Below, piece after piece: positions 8,301 through 13,938 of a DNA stretch of 13,938 nt. The stretch spans positions 1-13,938 of the forward strand of contig DASZVJ010000184.1 of NCBI GenBank assembly GCA_035547155.1, written 5' to 3'. Source of the stretch: CAZNMF01 sp035547155. Lineage in GTDB: Bacteria > Acidobacteriota > Vicinamibacteria > Vicinamibacterales > SCN-69-37. Position 1 is the first letter of the stretch, and the number at the start of each line of letters is the position of its first letter. The notes beneath the pieces are model-generated. The model did no database searches. It was not told the DNA's origin and saw only the letters and a program-made list of their open reading frames with translations. A program made the translations under genes and the position numbers.

Positions 8301-8422
8301 TGCAGGGGCGGATAGATACTGCTCGGCAGCGCGGTGCTCGCGGCAATGCCTGCGGCGGCGAGCAGCGCCGTCAGCAGCAGGACCGCGCGCGAATGTTGAA
8401 ACGCCAGGCGTGCGGGATTCAT
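5375..8422 (-). CDS. RND efflux pump, inner-membrane permease
   Basis: A proton-driven exporter of 1015 residues, the normal size for the AcrB/MdtB superfamily, forming the inner-membrane part of a tripartite pump with the next two genes upstream. Visible layout: first membrane helix about 13-31, periplasmic porter domain to about 330, helices 2-6 about 333-482, helix 7 about 518-538, second periplasmic domain about 540-850, helices 8-12 to about 1007. Proton-relay residues are present: Asp398/Asp399 in GLVIDDAVVVVEN (helix 4) and Lys919 in GLVVKNGIVLLDF (helix 10). The Asp-Asp pair is the pattern of pumps for hydrophobic and amphiphilic compounds (HAE type) rather than of heavy-metal pumps such as CzcA; the substrate cannot be read from sequence. 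The ATG overlaps the adaptor stop as ATGA, indicating coupling. Confidence 0.96.
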   Translation of the reverse strand: MNPARLAFQHSRAVLLLTALLAAAGIAASTALPSSIYPPLQFPRVVVIAHAGTLPGPSMVLTVARPIEQAIMEVPGIRRVRSRTFRGATEISAQFEPSTEMISALQQVQNRVAEIRDTLPADVELTIDRLTPAAFPVFSLNLTGGLAPADLHDEAFYVIRPALARVPGVGRVDVSASDTREIEVIVDPGKLVAAGLTVDDVTQALNGSNVLQPVGHYPAAGTQHLVIASGLWESTDQIGATPLAGKDGTMLTVNDVAHVVLGAPDRTSLVAGKGGSAAAISISQQIGANILDLRRDLEAAVAQLTRALPSGLHLTKTYDLAAFVATAIANVRDAILIGGVLAVLVLLLFLRNWRLTAVAASTLPLTVVSTFLFMWIFGESINLMSMGGMAVAIGLVIDDAVVVVENIHRRLAAGGDVSEVEAATHELVAPIVSSTLTTVVVFAPLALLSGVVGDFFKALSITLSAAVLISLVLSLTLIPLLSRAAHRPEAASTGNYGGWSGIGRFYARTLPWTLDRPVFVIGAAALLAGAVVVTYSAVGTGFFPAADEGGFVIDYLTAPGMTLEETNARLTRIDHVLDETPEVASYVRRTGSEMGMFATQQNSGDVLVRLKPRNERRRSAEAVIGDLRDQLAKTVPDTEIEFVQLLQDMLGDLEGAPTPIEIKIFGDDQAQLEAISAQIEERLADKHEVAGVVDVVGVERGGPEVTWRVDRVAAARLGLSVDQVTAQLSAAWLGQEAAPLRLLDRTIPVRVRFPDDVRFSGSRLRQMLIRGASGQLVPVSSLVTITEQGPQAELWRENLRQMALVTARLENRDLGSAVADVQRLLAGMELPVGYTYEVGGQYQSQRTAFRQLIVVAAIATALVFVILVIQFRKFTPALLILLAAPLSLGGAFALLLVTGTDLNISAAMGLILLVGLVVKNGIVLLDFAERRRDEGLPLSEAVLTAARVRLRPILMTTFCTLFGLLPLALGLGAGAELQKPLALAVIGGLALSTAVTLYLIPSAYLAFSRRRDARR

Positions 8423-9519
8423 TTCACGATGCTGACGAGGCCGCCATCGGGCAGATCGTCCTGGCCGCGGAAGACGACGACGTCGCCGGCGGTGATGCCG
8501 CTGAGGATCTCGGCCTTCTCAGGCGAGGTCAGCCCGACGACGACATCGCGCCGGTGTGCTTTGTGGTCTTTGTCGACCACCATCACGAACACGTCATCGT
8601 CGTCGCGGACCACGGCGGCCGCTGGCACGATTACCGCTTTGGTGTGCGATTCGGCAACAAGAATGACCTGCACCGGCGTCCCAGGTGTGAGCGTCGTGGG
8701 CTTGTCGAACGCCAGCCGGACCGATGCCAGTCTCGTCGCCGGATCGACGAAGGCAGGGCGTGTGACGATCTTGATCGGCTCGCCCTCACCCGACGGGCCG
8801 ACGACGACGCCGGTGTGCCCTGCGATCACGCGAGGCACATCAGCGGCCGCAATCGATGCCGAGACTTGAAGGACGCTGGGATTGACGACGCGGAGCACGG
8901 GATCGGATACCGACCCATCGACGAGGTCGCCGGGATTGTGCCAGCGTTTCGCCACGACGCCCGCAAACCTCGCTCGCACGATGACGCGATCGGCAAGATC
9001 GCTGGCCGCCGCCTCCGCGCTTCGAGCCTGGTCGAGCGCCGCTTTGGCTTCCGCCTGGGCGCGCCGCGCGTCCTCCACTTCGCGTTGGGCGGCGATGCCC
9101 TTCTCAGCCAGCGGCGTGATGCGAGCCACTTCCTGATCGGCCCGAGTCACCTGCGCCTGGGCCTGCGCGACACCGGCCTTCCTGCCTTCGAGGTCTGCGG
9201 ACAGACTCGGGATGTCGAATCGCACGAGCAGATCGCCCGGCGACACACGGTCCCCTTCGGCCTTCGGCATCTCGAGTATTCGCGCCGCGTCTGGGGCCGT
9301 GATGGTCCAGTCACCGCCCGGCAACGGCTCGACGATGCCGCTGGCCGTGACCGTACTTTCGATCGTGCCCTCGACGGCCGTCTCGACGCTGACCGCGACG
9401 GCGGCTGTGGTCGTCGCCTCTTCCAGCGCAGCCTTGCCGCAACTCGCGGCGAGCAACAGCGCAGCGCCAACGGCCACGCTCCGTGGCCACATGACCTCGC
9501 GCGACGCAAAGGACGTCAT
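8419..9519 (-). CDS. RND periplasmic adaptor (HlyD/MFP family), lipoprotein
   Basis: The adaptor (366 aa) bridges the inner-membrane pump and the outer-membrane channel. A hydrophobic leader with the lipobox-like LAASC predicts lipid attachment at Cys27. Domains in order: first half of the lipoyl/barrel-sandwich domain (about 70-102, ITAPDAARILEMPKAEGDRVSPGDLLVRFD), an alpha-helical hairpin rich in Ala/Gln/Arg (about 107-172), second lipoyl half (about 178-201, RARFAGVVAKRWHNPGDLV), beta-barrel (about 215-290) and membrane-proximal domain to the end. The ATG at 9519 overlaps the TolC-like stop by four bases (ATGA), which favours it over the ATG at 9492, although the latter would also give an intact leader. 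Confidence 0.94.
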   Translation of the reverse strand: MTSFASREVMWPRSVAVGAALLLAASCGKAALEEATTTAAVAVSVETAVEGTIESTVTASGIVEPLPGGDWTITAPDAARILEMPKAEGDRVSPGDLLVRFDIPSLSADLEGRKAGVAQAQAQVTRADQEVARITPLAEKGIAAQREVEDARRAQAEAKAALDQARSAEAAASDLADRVIVRARFAGVVAKRWHNPGDLVDGSVSDPVLRVVNPSVLQVSASIAAADVPRVIAGHTGVVVGPSGEGEPIKIVTRPAFVDPATRLASVRLAFDKPTTLTPGTPVQVILVAESHTKAVIVPAAAVVRDDDDVFVMVVDKDHKAHRRDVVVGLTSPEKAEILSGITAGDVVVFRGQDDLPDGGLVSIVK

Positions 9520-10772
9520 GGCAGCCTCGTGCCTGCGGCGCGTTCGAGATCCGTGAGCGCCAGCTGGTAATCGAGGGCGGCCTGAAGTCCCTTCGCCCGG
9601 CTCTCCCGCGACTGCCGGAGCGCGGCCAGCACGGTGACGAGCGGCGTATGGCCGGCTGTATAGCCTTCCTGAATCATGCTGTCTGCCCTTTCGAGAGCCG
9701 GAAGAATCTCCTGGTTGAAGCGCAGCACCTGTTCGCGAATGGCAGCGGCCCGGACGAACGCCACGGTGACGGCGCTGTCAATCGCGACACGAGTGGCATC
9801 GCGTTCTGCACGGATGCGCGCCAGCTCTGCGTCTTCCCGGGTGACACCGGCCGTGTGCGACGAGAACAGGGGCACGGTCATTCCGGCGCTGGCACGCCAG
9901 CCCACGCGGAACTCGGGCATCGCGAGATAGGTCACGCTGCCGCTGACGTTCAGATCGGGCACTTTGAGCGAGGCCGCGACATCCCGACGTGCTGTCTGTT
10001 CGGTGATTCGGCGTTCGAGCCCCAGCAGCGTGCTGTTGGCTTCCGCGACGCGCGCGAGCACGCCGGGAAGTGCCGGCAGTGGTGCCGCCGCGAGATCGTC
10101 CGTCAGCGTAAACGACGCGGTCGGAGGCTCGCCGACGAGCACATCGAGGTCGGCCCGTGCGGCCGCGGCATCGCCGCGTGCCGCGGACACATCCTGATCC
10201 GCCTCGAGGACGCCAATGGTGAGTTGCACGACCTCGAGCTCGGCGACGTCGCCGGCTTGTGCGCGCGTGGCCGCCGTATCGCGCAGCCGCTGAGCGAGAC
10301 CGCGAATCTCTTCACTGAGCGCGACACGGCGATCTGCTGCAACGGCCGTGTAGTACGCGCGTCGCACGTCGTTTTCGATTTCCGCTTCGGTGCGGGCGAC
10401 GTCCGCCTCCGCGACTTTGCTCGACGCGTCTGCGAGGGCGATCCGCGCCTGCCGCTTGTGTCCGAGCTCGATGGGCAGCGACAGCCCGACGGCCTGCTTC
10501 GGCGTTTCCCGCTCGGTCTCGAACAGGAAATCTGGATTCGGGCGCTCGCGGGCGATTTGGACATCTGCGGCCGCGACGGGGAGGCCGAGTCTGGCGCTCT
10601 GCAACGCCCGATTGGCCGCGAGCGCTTTCTGCACGGCGGCCTCTATCGTCAGCGCGGGCGCCGGCGATTGCTGCGCGTGAAGCGGGGATCCCGGCAGCAC
10701 GCCGATGACGATCGCCAGATACGCCAGGAGAGGCGCGTGCGTGGCTCGGTCTGGCGCGCGTCTACCGTTCAT
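9516..10772 (-). CDS. TolC/OEP-family outer-membrane efflux factor
   Basis: A 418-residue outer-membrane channel protein, first gene of the efflux operon. The N-terminus is a signal peptide with likely cleavage after LHA (31-33), followed by the family's opening pattern LTIEAAVQKALAANRALQSARL. Two copies of the OEP fold can be traced, with long amphipathic helices (about 55-70 and 115-205; 250-268 and 310-415) and short strand regions (NPDFLFETE; VPDLNVSGSVTY). The size and the ELGHKRQARIALADA segment resemble CzcC-like members, but the pump downstream does not have a metal-pump signature, so the name is left general. No strong ribosome binding site precedes the ATG at 10772; position and signal peptide support the start. 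Confidence 0.93.
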   Translation of the reverse strand: MNGRRAPDRATHAPLLAYLAIVIGVLPGSPLHAQQSPAPALTIEAAVQKALAANRALQSARLGLPVAAADVQIARERPNPDFLFETERETPKQAVGLSLPIELGHKRQARIALADASSKVAEADVARTEAEIENDVRRAYYTAVAADRRVALSEEIRGLAQRLRDTAATRAQAGDVAELEVVQLTIGVLEADQDVSAARGDAAAARADLDVLVGEPPTASFTLTDDLAAAPLPALPGVLARVAEANSTLLGLERRITEQTARRDVAASLKVPDLNVSGSVTYLAMPEFRVGWRASAGMTVPLFSSHTAGVTREDAELARIRAERDATRVAIDSAVTVAFVRAAAIREQVLRFNQEILPALERADSMIQEGYTAGHTPLVTVLAALRQSRESRAKGLQAALDYQLALTDLERAAGTRLP

Positions 10773-10881
10773 ACGCCATGCAACGTGGTGGGCACAGTGT
10801 GCTCAATTCGATCACGCATATATGAAAATCTCCTGAAAGCGCCTTGACGGCCTCGGTGGGGTCACGCACTCTAGCAAAACC
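10773..10881. promoter_or_regulatory. Divergent promoter region between tolC-like gene and RR2
   Basis: This 109-bp gap serves both the six-gene efflux operon (leftward) and RR2 (rightward). For RR2, TTGACG (10844-10849) looks like a -35 element; the matching -10 is poor (CTCTAG, 10869-10874, spacing 19), and a start there would give a nearly leaderless RR2 mRNA. For the efflux operon, the AT-rich CATATATG (10817-10824) is a possible -10 on the minus strand without a good -35, as expected for an activator-dependent promoter. An 11-bp dyad GCACAGTGTGC (10792-10802) lies in the presumed leader of the tolC-like gene and could be an operator. Confidence 0.5.
10823..10838 (-). promoter_or_regulatory. 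Candidate response-regulator direct-repeat box
   Basis: On the minus strand this reads TTTCAGGAGATTTTCA: two TTTCA half-sites with an 11-bp period, the spacing typical of OmpR/PhoB-family dimers. It ends 5 bp before the RR2 -35 element and abuts the possible -10 of the efflux operon, so it could control both directions. The binding protein would be RR1, RR2 or both. Confidence 0.45.
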
Positions 10882-11553
10882 ATGTGGATTCTGGTCGTGG
10901 AAGACGAGCCGTCGATGCGGCGCATCGTCGCGCAGGGGTTGAAAGAAGCGAACCACACGGTGACGGTCGCACGGGATGGCGTGGAGGCTCTCGCCGCCCT
11001 CGAAAGCACGACCTACGATGCCGTCCTGCTCGACATGCTGCTGCCAGGCGTCGCCGGCCTCGACGTCCTGCGGCGTCTGCGCCAACGGCGCAACCACGTG
11101 CCCGTGCTCGTCCTGACCGCCCTCGATGGCGCGGCGGATGTCGTCGCGGGCCTCGACGCGGGCGCCGACGACTATCTCGTCAAGCCGTTCGCGTTCGACG
11201 TGCTGCTCGCGCGGCTGCGGGCCATTTCGCGGCGCGCCGCCGCGCCGCCGGTGGCCGAATTGACGGTCGACGACCTCGTGCTGACGCCCGCGACCCGCAC
11301 CGTCACGCGCGACGGGCAGCCGATCAGCTTGACGTCGACGGAGTTCCGCTTGCTGGAATTCCTGATGCGGCGGAGCGGCCGCGCCGCGTCCCGCTCGTCG
11401 ATCATCGAAGGCGTCTGGGGCCAGGACGCCGACATCGAGTCCAACACGGTCGATGCCTATGTGAAGCTCGTGCGCGGCAAGATCGATGTGCCGCCGCACC
11501 GGCGCCTCATTCACACGCTGCGTGGCTTCGGGTACATCGTCCGGGACGACTAG
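10882..11553 (+). CDS. OmpR/PhoB-type response regulator, divergent copy (RR2)
   Basis: Same length (223 aa) and architecture as RR1, with Asp51, Thr79 and Lys101 intact and the winged-helix domain complete. The 22 differences from RR1 are scattered and mostly conservative; the first helix of the receiver, which sets kinase specificity in this family, differs only at residue 17 (Val/Ala), and the recognition-helix region by Leu/Val, Asp/Gly and Val/Ile. It has no kinase gene beside it: a phosphatase gene follows 74 bp downstream instead. It is divergent from the efflux operon, the usual place for an autoregulated pump regulator. Homology with RR1 stops at the start codon. The ATG has no Shine-Dalgarno sequence and may be translated from a leaderless mRNA. 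Cross-phosphorylation by the kinase at 2174-3541 is an inference. Confidence 0.96.
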   Translation: MWILVVEDEPSMRRIVAQGLKEANHTVTVARDGVEALAALESTTYDAVLLDMLLPGVAGLDVLRRLRQRRNHVPVLVLTALDGAADVVAGLDAGADDYLVKPFAFDVLLARLRAISRRAAAPPVAELTVDDLVLTPATRTVTRDGQPISLTSTEFRLLEFLMRRSGRAASRSSIIEGVWGQDADIESNTVDAYVKLVRGKIDVPPHRRLIHTLRGFGYIVRDD

Positions 11554-11589
11554 GGCATCGACGACGCGCGCCCAGGAATGCGGCGGCGA

Positions 11590-11605
11590 TTCAGAGAACG
11601 TTCAG
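11590..11605 (+). promoter_or_regulatory. Candidate response-regulator direct-repeat box before the phosphatase
   Basis: TTCAGAGAACGTTCAG contains two exact TTCAG half-sites 11 bp apart; a further TTCA follows at 11616-11619. The pattern and spacing match the box at 10823-10838 (TTCAG-N6-TTCA). It ends 22 bp before the proposed start of the phosphatase gene, leaving little room for a normal promoter downstream. Confidence 0.4.
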
Positions 11606-11627
11606 TCAAGGATCGTTCACTTGTTCT

Positions 11628-12200
11628 GTGAAGGTGCGGGCGGTCGTCGTGGGAGGCGTTCTCGCGGCCGTTGTCGTCGCGATCGCCGGGATCGCGCGGG
11701 AACGGCTTCGCGGCCGACCCTATGCGTTCGAACACGTCGACATCCCAGGTATTGAGAACGCGGGACGCATCAACGCTCGTCTGTATCGCGGAGCCCAACC
11801 GTCGACGGCCGGATTCGTCGAGCTGCAGCGGCTTGGCGTCCGCACAGTCGTCAGTTTGACGATTGGCCACGACGATCAGCGTGGGGAAAAAGATGTCGTC
11901 GAACGCCTCGGCATGCGCTACGTGCATCTCCCGTGGAGCGCGATGCATCAACCACCGCCGGGGCACGTCACGGCGTTTCTCGATCTGCTCCGGAGTCATC
12001 CGGACGACATCGTCTTCGTGCACTGCAAGGCCGGCATCGATCGCACGGGCGTAATGGTCGCGTCGTACCGCCTGCTGACGGAGCATTGGCGTCCCGCGGA
12101 TGCCGTGGCGGAGATGAACGCCTTTGGCTTCCATTGGCTGTTCCATCCGCAGCTCGAGCAATACGTCCACGCGCTCGCCGACACGAATGGGCTGCGCTGA
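11628..12200 (+). CDS. Membrane-anchored dual-specificity/tyrosine phosphatase-like protein
   Basis: The product (about 190 aa from the GTG at 11628) begins with one hydrophobic helix (about 5-23), probably a signal anchor, then a cysteine-dependent phosphatase domain. The P-loop HCKAGIDRTG gives Cys133 as nucleophile and Arg139 as phosphate-binding residue. The preceding YRGAQPSTAGFVELQRLGVRTVVSL is the typical N-terminal signature of small bacterial and Siw14-like members. In the loop where many relatives carry the general-acid aspartate, the sequence is LPWSAMHQPPPG, with no Asp. The start is uncertain: GTG at 11634 is also in frame and no good ribosome binding site precedes either; the frame stays open upstream through RR2, but that part is a shadow. 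Substrates in this family range from phosphoproteins to inositol phosphates; a link to the neighbouring regulators is unproven. Confidence 0.85.
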   Translation: MKVRAVVVGGVLAAVVVAIAGIARERLRGRPYAFEHVDIPGIENAGRINARLYRGAQPSTAGFVELQRLGVRTVVSLTIGHDDQRGEKDVVERLGMRYVHLPWSAMHQPPPGHVTAFLDLLRSHPDDIVFVHCKAGIDRTGVMVASYRLLTEHWRPADAVAEMNAFGFHWLFHPQLEQYVHALADTNGLR

Positions 12201-12283
12201 AACGACTATGCTTGAGCGCGGCGCCGACGTGGCCGTGCGGCATTGCGGTGCGCGCGCGCCTCTCGGCCTGAGGAGATGAGCGT

Positions 12284-12700
12284 ATGCCGTGGTGGATTTA
12301 TGCCGGCGTATCCGCGGTGGCTGCGGCGGCGACAGCGATTCTGGCGAAGCTCGGCGTCGAGCACGTCCCCTCGACGCTGGCAACAGCGATACGCACACTC
12401 GTCGTGGTCGTATTCACGTGGGCGCTCGCCATCGCGCTCGACGAGCACCGGGCTATTCCGACGCTGTCCCGCAACTCACTCGCGTTTCTCGCGCTCTCCG
12501 GCGTGGCGACGGGCATCTCGTGGCTCGCGTACTTCCGCGCCCTGCAATTGGCGCCCGCAAGCTGGGTCGCGCCGATCGACAAGCTCAGCTTGCCGCTCAC
12601 GATCGTCTTGGCTGCGTTGATTCTCGGTGAGACGGTAACCTGGCGCGCCGCCCTCGGCGTGTCGTTGATGGCAGTCGGCGCGTTGCTCACGCGATTCTGA
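12284..12700 (+). CDS. Single-domain EamA-family membrane protein (138 aa)
   Basis: A half-size drug/metabolite-transporter protein with one EamA domain, predicted to have five membrane helices (about 3-22, 33-52, 65-85, 101-115, 119-137). It carries the motif WVAPIDKLSLPLTIVLAALILGE, which I recall as typical of short EamA proteins of about 140 residues. Such proteins are thought to work as dimers; the substrate is unknown. The start is well supported by AGGAG (12271-12275), 8 bases before the ATG. It lies 83 bp after the phosphatase on the same strand and may be co-transcribed, but the gap could also hold a promoter (TATGCT near 12209). Confidence 0.9.
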   Translation: MPWWIYAGVSAVAAAATAILAKLGVEHVPSTLATAIRTLVVVVFTWALAIALDEHRAIPTLSRNSLAFLALSGVATGISWLAYFRALQLAPASWVAPIDKLSLPLTIVLAALILGETVTWRAALGVSLMAVGALLTRF

Positions 12701-12726
12701 TGACGGTTCGCGAGAACTGCTCGCAC

Positions 12727-12814
12727 GGGCGGCCACAAGGGCCGCCCCTACGGCAGACTTCGGGCGACAGGCTACGGGCGACGAAATCCGTAGGGGCGGC
12801 CCTTGTGGCCGCCC
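12727..12814. repeat. REPIN-like element: two REP palindromes in inverted orientation
   Basis: The 26-base palindrome of copy 1 occurs at 12727-12752 and, as its exact reverse complement, at 12789-12814, separated by 36 bases. Each arm folds alone (8-bp stem, loop ACAAG or its complement), and the two together can pair over 26 bp. The spacer holds CGGGCGAC twice (12761-12768 and 12775-12782). The element lies between the convergent EamA and tsaE genes, 26 bp after one stop and 12 bp before the other, a typical place for bacterial REP pairs. No transposase of the REP-associated type is in the window. Confidence 0.88.
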
Positions 12815-12826
12815 CGGCGGGCCACG

Positions 12827-13237
12827 TCACGTCCCGGCGATCGTCAGCGTCCGCTCGGTGTCCGCAGTCGGCGTAATCTCGATGCGGATCGCATCCAGCG
12901 GCGCGCGGTGCCAGCGGTCCGGCCACTCGACGGCCAGCACCGCCTCGTCCATCAGATCTTCCAGCAGCAAGTCGTCGACTTCATTTGGGCCAAGACGATA
13001 GAGATCGACGTGCTCGAGCGGCGTCGGGCCGCCGTAGTGCTGGATGATCGTGAACGTCGGGCTCGAGACGCCTTCGAGCTCGCAGCCGAGGCCCGCCGCG
13101 AGGCCACGTGTGAACGCGGTCTTGCCGGCGCCGAGCGGCCCCGACAGCAGCACGACGGTACCCTTCGACAACTGCCGGCCAAGACGCTCGCCCGCTTCTT
13201 CGGTCTCGCGCTCGCTTCGCGTGACGATGGTCTGCAC
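12827..13237 (-). CDS. tsaE: tRNA threonylcarbamoyladenosine synthesis ATPase TsaE
   Basis: TsaE is the ATPase that works with TsaB and TsaD in making t6A37 of tRNAs reading ANN codons, in the cytoplasm. The 136-residue product is slightly shorter than the usual 140-160 and has the Walker A motif GPLGAGKT (33-40, Lys39, Thr40), the family motif SPTFTIIQHY (59-68), HVDLYRL (76-82) and EWPDR (104-108). The start is GTG at 13237, four bases after the stop of the dehydratase gene; no in-frame ATG offers a better N-terminus, and this start gives the usual TRSERETEEAGERLG beginning. It is likely one operon with the gene upstream. Confidence 0.96.
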   Translation of the reverse strand: MQTIVTRSERETEEAGERLGRQLSKGTVVLLSGPLGAGKTAFTRGLAAGLGCELEGVSSPTFTIIQHYGGPTPLEHVDLYRLGPNEVDDLLLEDLMDEAVLAVEWPDRWHRAPLDAIRIEITPTADTERTLTIAGT

Positions 13238-13241
13238 TCAC

Positions 13242-13938
13242 CTACTCCGAGGACGAGCCGCGGCGGCGACGGCCGATGAGATCGAGGACGGCAGGCCCGA
13301 GATGGGACAGCACGTCGCGCGCAAGCAGCGCCTGCTCGCCCATCTCCGCTTCGGCGAGATCGCCCGCGAGCCCGTGCAAAAAGACAGCGAGGCGCGCGGC
13401 CGACGCCGCATCCCGCAGCTGACCGATCCATCCCGCGATCATCCCCGTCAGCACGTCGCCGGTACCGCCAGTCGCCATGCCCGCGTTGCCCGTGAGATTG
13501 ATCGCGGCGACGCCATCCGGGCTCGCGACGATCGTCCGATGCCCTTTCAAGACCACGTGTGCGCGATGCGACGTCGCGAACTCGCGCGCGATGTCGAGCC
13601 GGTGCGCCTGGACGTCGTCTATGGTGAGTCCAACGAGACGCGCCATCTCGCCGGGATGCGGCGTGATCACGACGTCGATCCCCTCGCGTCCGACGAGCGC
13701 GACGGCATCGCCCGCGAACGCGTTGAGCGCGTCGGCGTCGAGGACGATCGGCACGGTCGTTCGACTGAGCAGCGCACGCACAAAAGCATTGGCGGCTGGC
13801 GTGTTGCCGAGACCAGGGCCGACCGCGATGACATCCGCATGGAACGCGAGCACGGCGTCGACGGCGGACTCGACGACGACGCCGTCCGCGGATTCGTCGA
13901 GCGGCAGCGTCATGTACTCCGCGCCGAGCGCCGAGACG
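13242..13938 (-). CDS. nnrD: ADP/ATP-dependent NAD(P)H-hydrate dehydratase, C-terminal part (5' end outside window)
   Basis: This repair enzyme converts the damaged hydrate form of NAD(P)H back to NAD(P)H using ADP (or ATP). The frame is open to the window edge, reading VSALGAEYMTLPL, so the ATG at 13913 is internal. The visible part has ADVIAVGPGLG, the DADALN strand end, TPHPGEMARL, VLKGHRTIVASPDG and the NAGMATGGTGDVLTG active-site loop with its catalytic Asp. In many bacteria this domain is fused behind an epimerase domain (NnrE); that part would lie outside, so the fusion cannot be judged. The pairing with tsaE, four bases apart, is common in bacteria. The protein ends in an arginine/serine-rich tail. 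Confidence 0.94.
   Translation of the reverse strand, partial: VSALGAEYMTLPLDESADGVVVESAVDAVLAFHADVIAVGPGLGNTPAANAFVRALLSRTTVPIVLDADALNAFAGDAVALVGREGIDVVITPHPGEMARLVGLTIDDVQAHRLDIAREFATSHRAHVVLKGHRTIVASPDGVAAINLTGNAGMATGGTGDVLTGMIAGWIGQLRDAASAARLAVFLHGLAGDLAEAEMGEQALLARDVLSHLGPAVLDLIGRRRRGSSSE

Noticed and set aside
7199..8869. Long plus-strand open frame (556 codons) opposite the RND pump and adaptor genes
   Set aside because: It is an antisense shadow of two certain genes, caused by high GC at third positions. The product is rich in Arg/Asp/His with no domain.
3541..11553. Composite transposon with the regulator genes as terminal repeats
   Set aside because: Homology stops at the coding boundaries of the regulators, and no transposase, terminal inverted repeat or target duplication is visible. 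Gene duplication is the simpler reading.
10884..11627. Apparent fusion of an upstream domain to the phosphatase
   Set aside because: The frame upstream of 11628 is an out-of-frame reading of RR2, rich in Arg/Ala and without recognisable structure. RR2 itself is clear in the correct frame, so no fusion is supported.

Overview
The window is a high-GC bacterial chromosomal segment (roughly two thirds G+C) with tightly packed genes. The style of the guaB product, the single-domain EamA protein, the RND/YncE/two-component layout and a GC-rich dispersed hairpin (GGGCGGCC-ACAAG-GGCCGCCC-CTACG) suggest Acidobacteriota, perhaps the Vicinamibacteria. This placement is an inference from gene style; no rRNA gene is present to test it.

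Layout: (1) 1-1557, plus strand: the 3' part of guaB (IMP dehydrogenase), a REP-like hairpin, and a small exported protein of unknown function. (2) 1558-2175: no gene, but a striking degenerate tandem array with a 22-bp period. Its left half (GTGAG-type units) and right half (CTCAC-type units) are in opposite orientation and flank an 84-bp core of much lower GC. (3) 2174-10772, minus strand: a six-gene operon read from right to left, consisting of TolC-like outer membrane factor, HlyD-type lipoprotein adaptor, RND pump, periplasmic YncE-like beta-propeller, OmpR-type response regulator (RR1) and histidine kinase. Several junctions overlap (ATGA, ATGA, TAATG), which indicates translational coupling. 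(4) 10882-12700, plus strand: a second response regulator (RR2), about 90% identical to RR1 and divergent from the efflux operon, then a membrane-anchored dual-specificity-type phosphatase and a five-helix EamA-family protein. (5) 12701-12826: a REPIN-like pair of inverted hairpins between convergent genes. (6) 12827-13938, minus strand: tsaE (tRNA t6A synthesis) and the C-terminal part of an NAD(P)H-hydrate dehydratase.

How it fits together: the tripartite pump is co-encoded with its likely sensor-regulator pair, so pump and sensing are made together. RR1 and RR2 keep nearly the same phosphotransfer interface and recognition helix, so one kinase may feed both and both may bind the same sites. 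Candidate direct-repeat boxes TTCAG-N6-TTCA with an 11-bp period lie in the divergent tolC/RR2 promoter region and just upstream of the phosphatase, with a weaker copy before the YncE gene. RR1 and RR2 form an inverted repeat bracketing the efflux genes. Recombination between them would leave the pump operon intact but move the kinase under the RR2 promoter. The most unusual features are the inverted 22-bp arrays and the paired response-regulator architecture.
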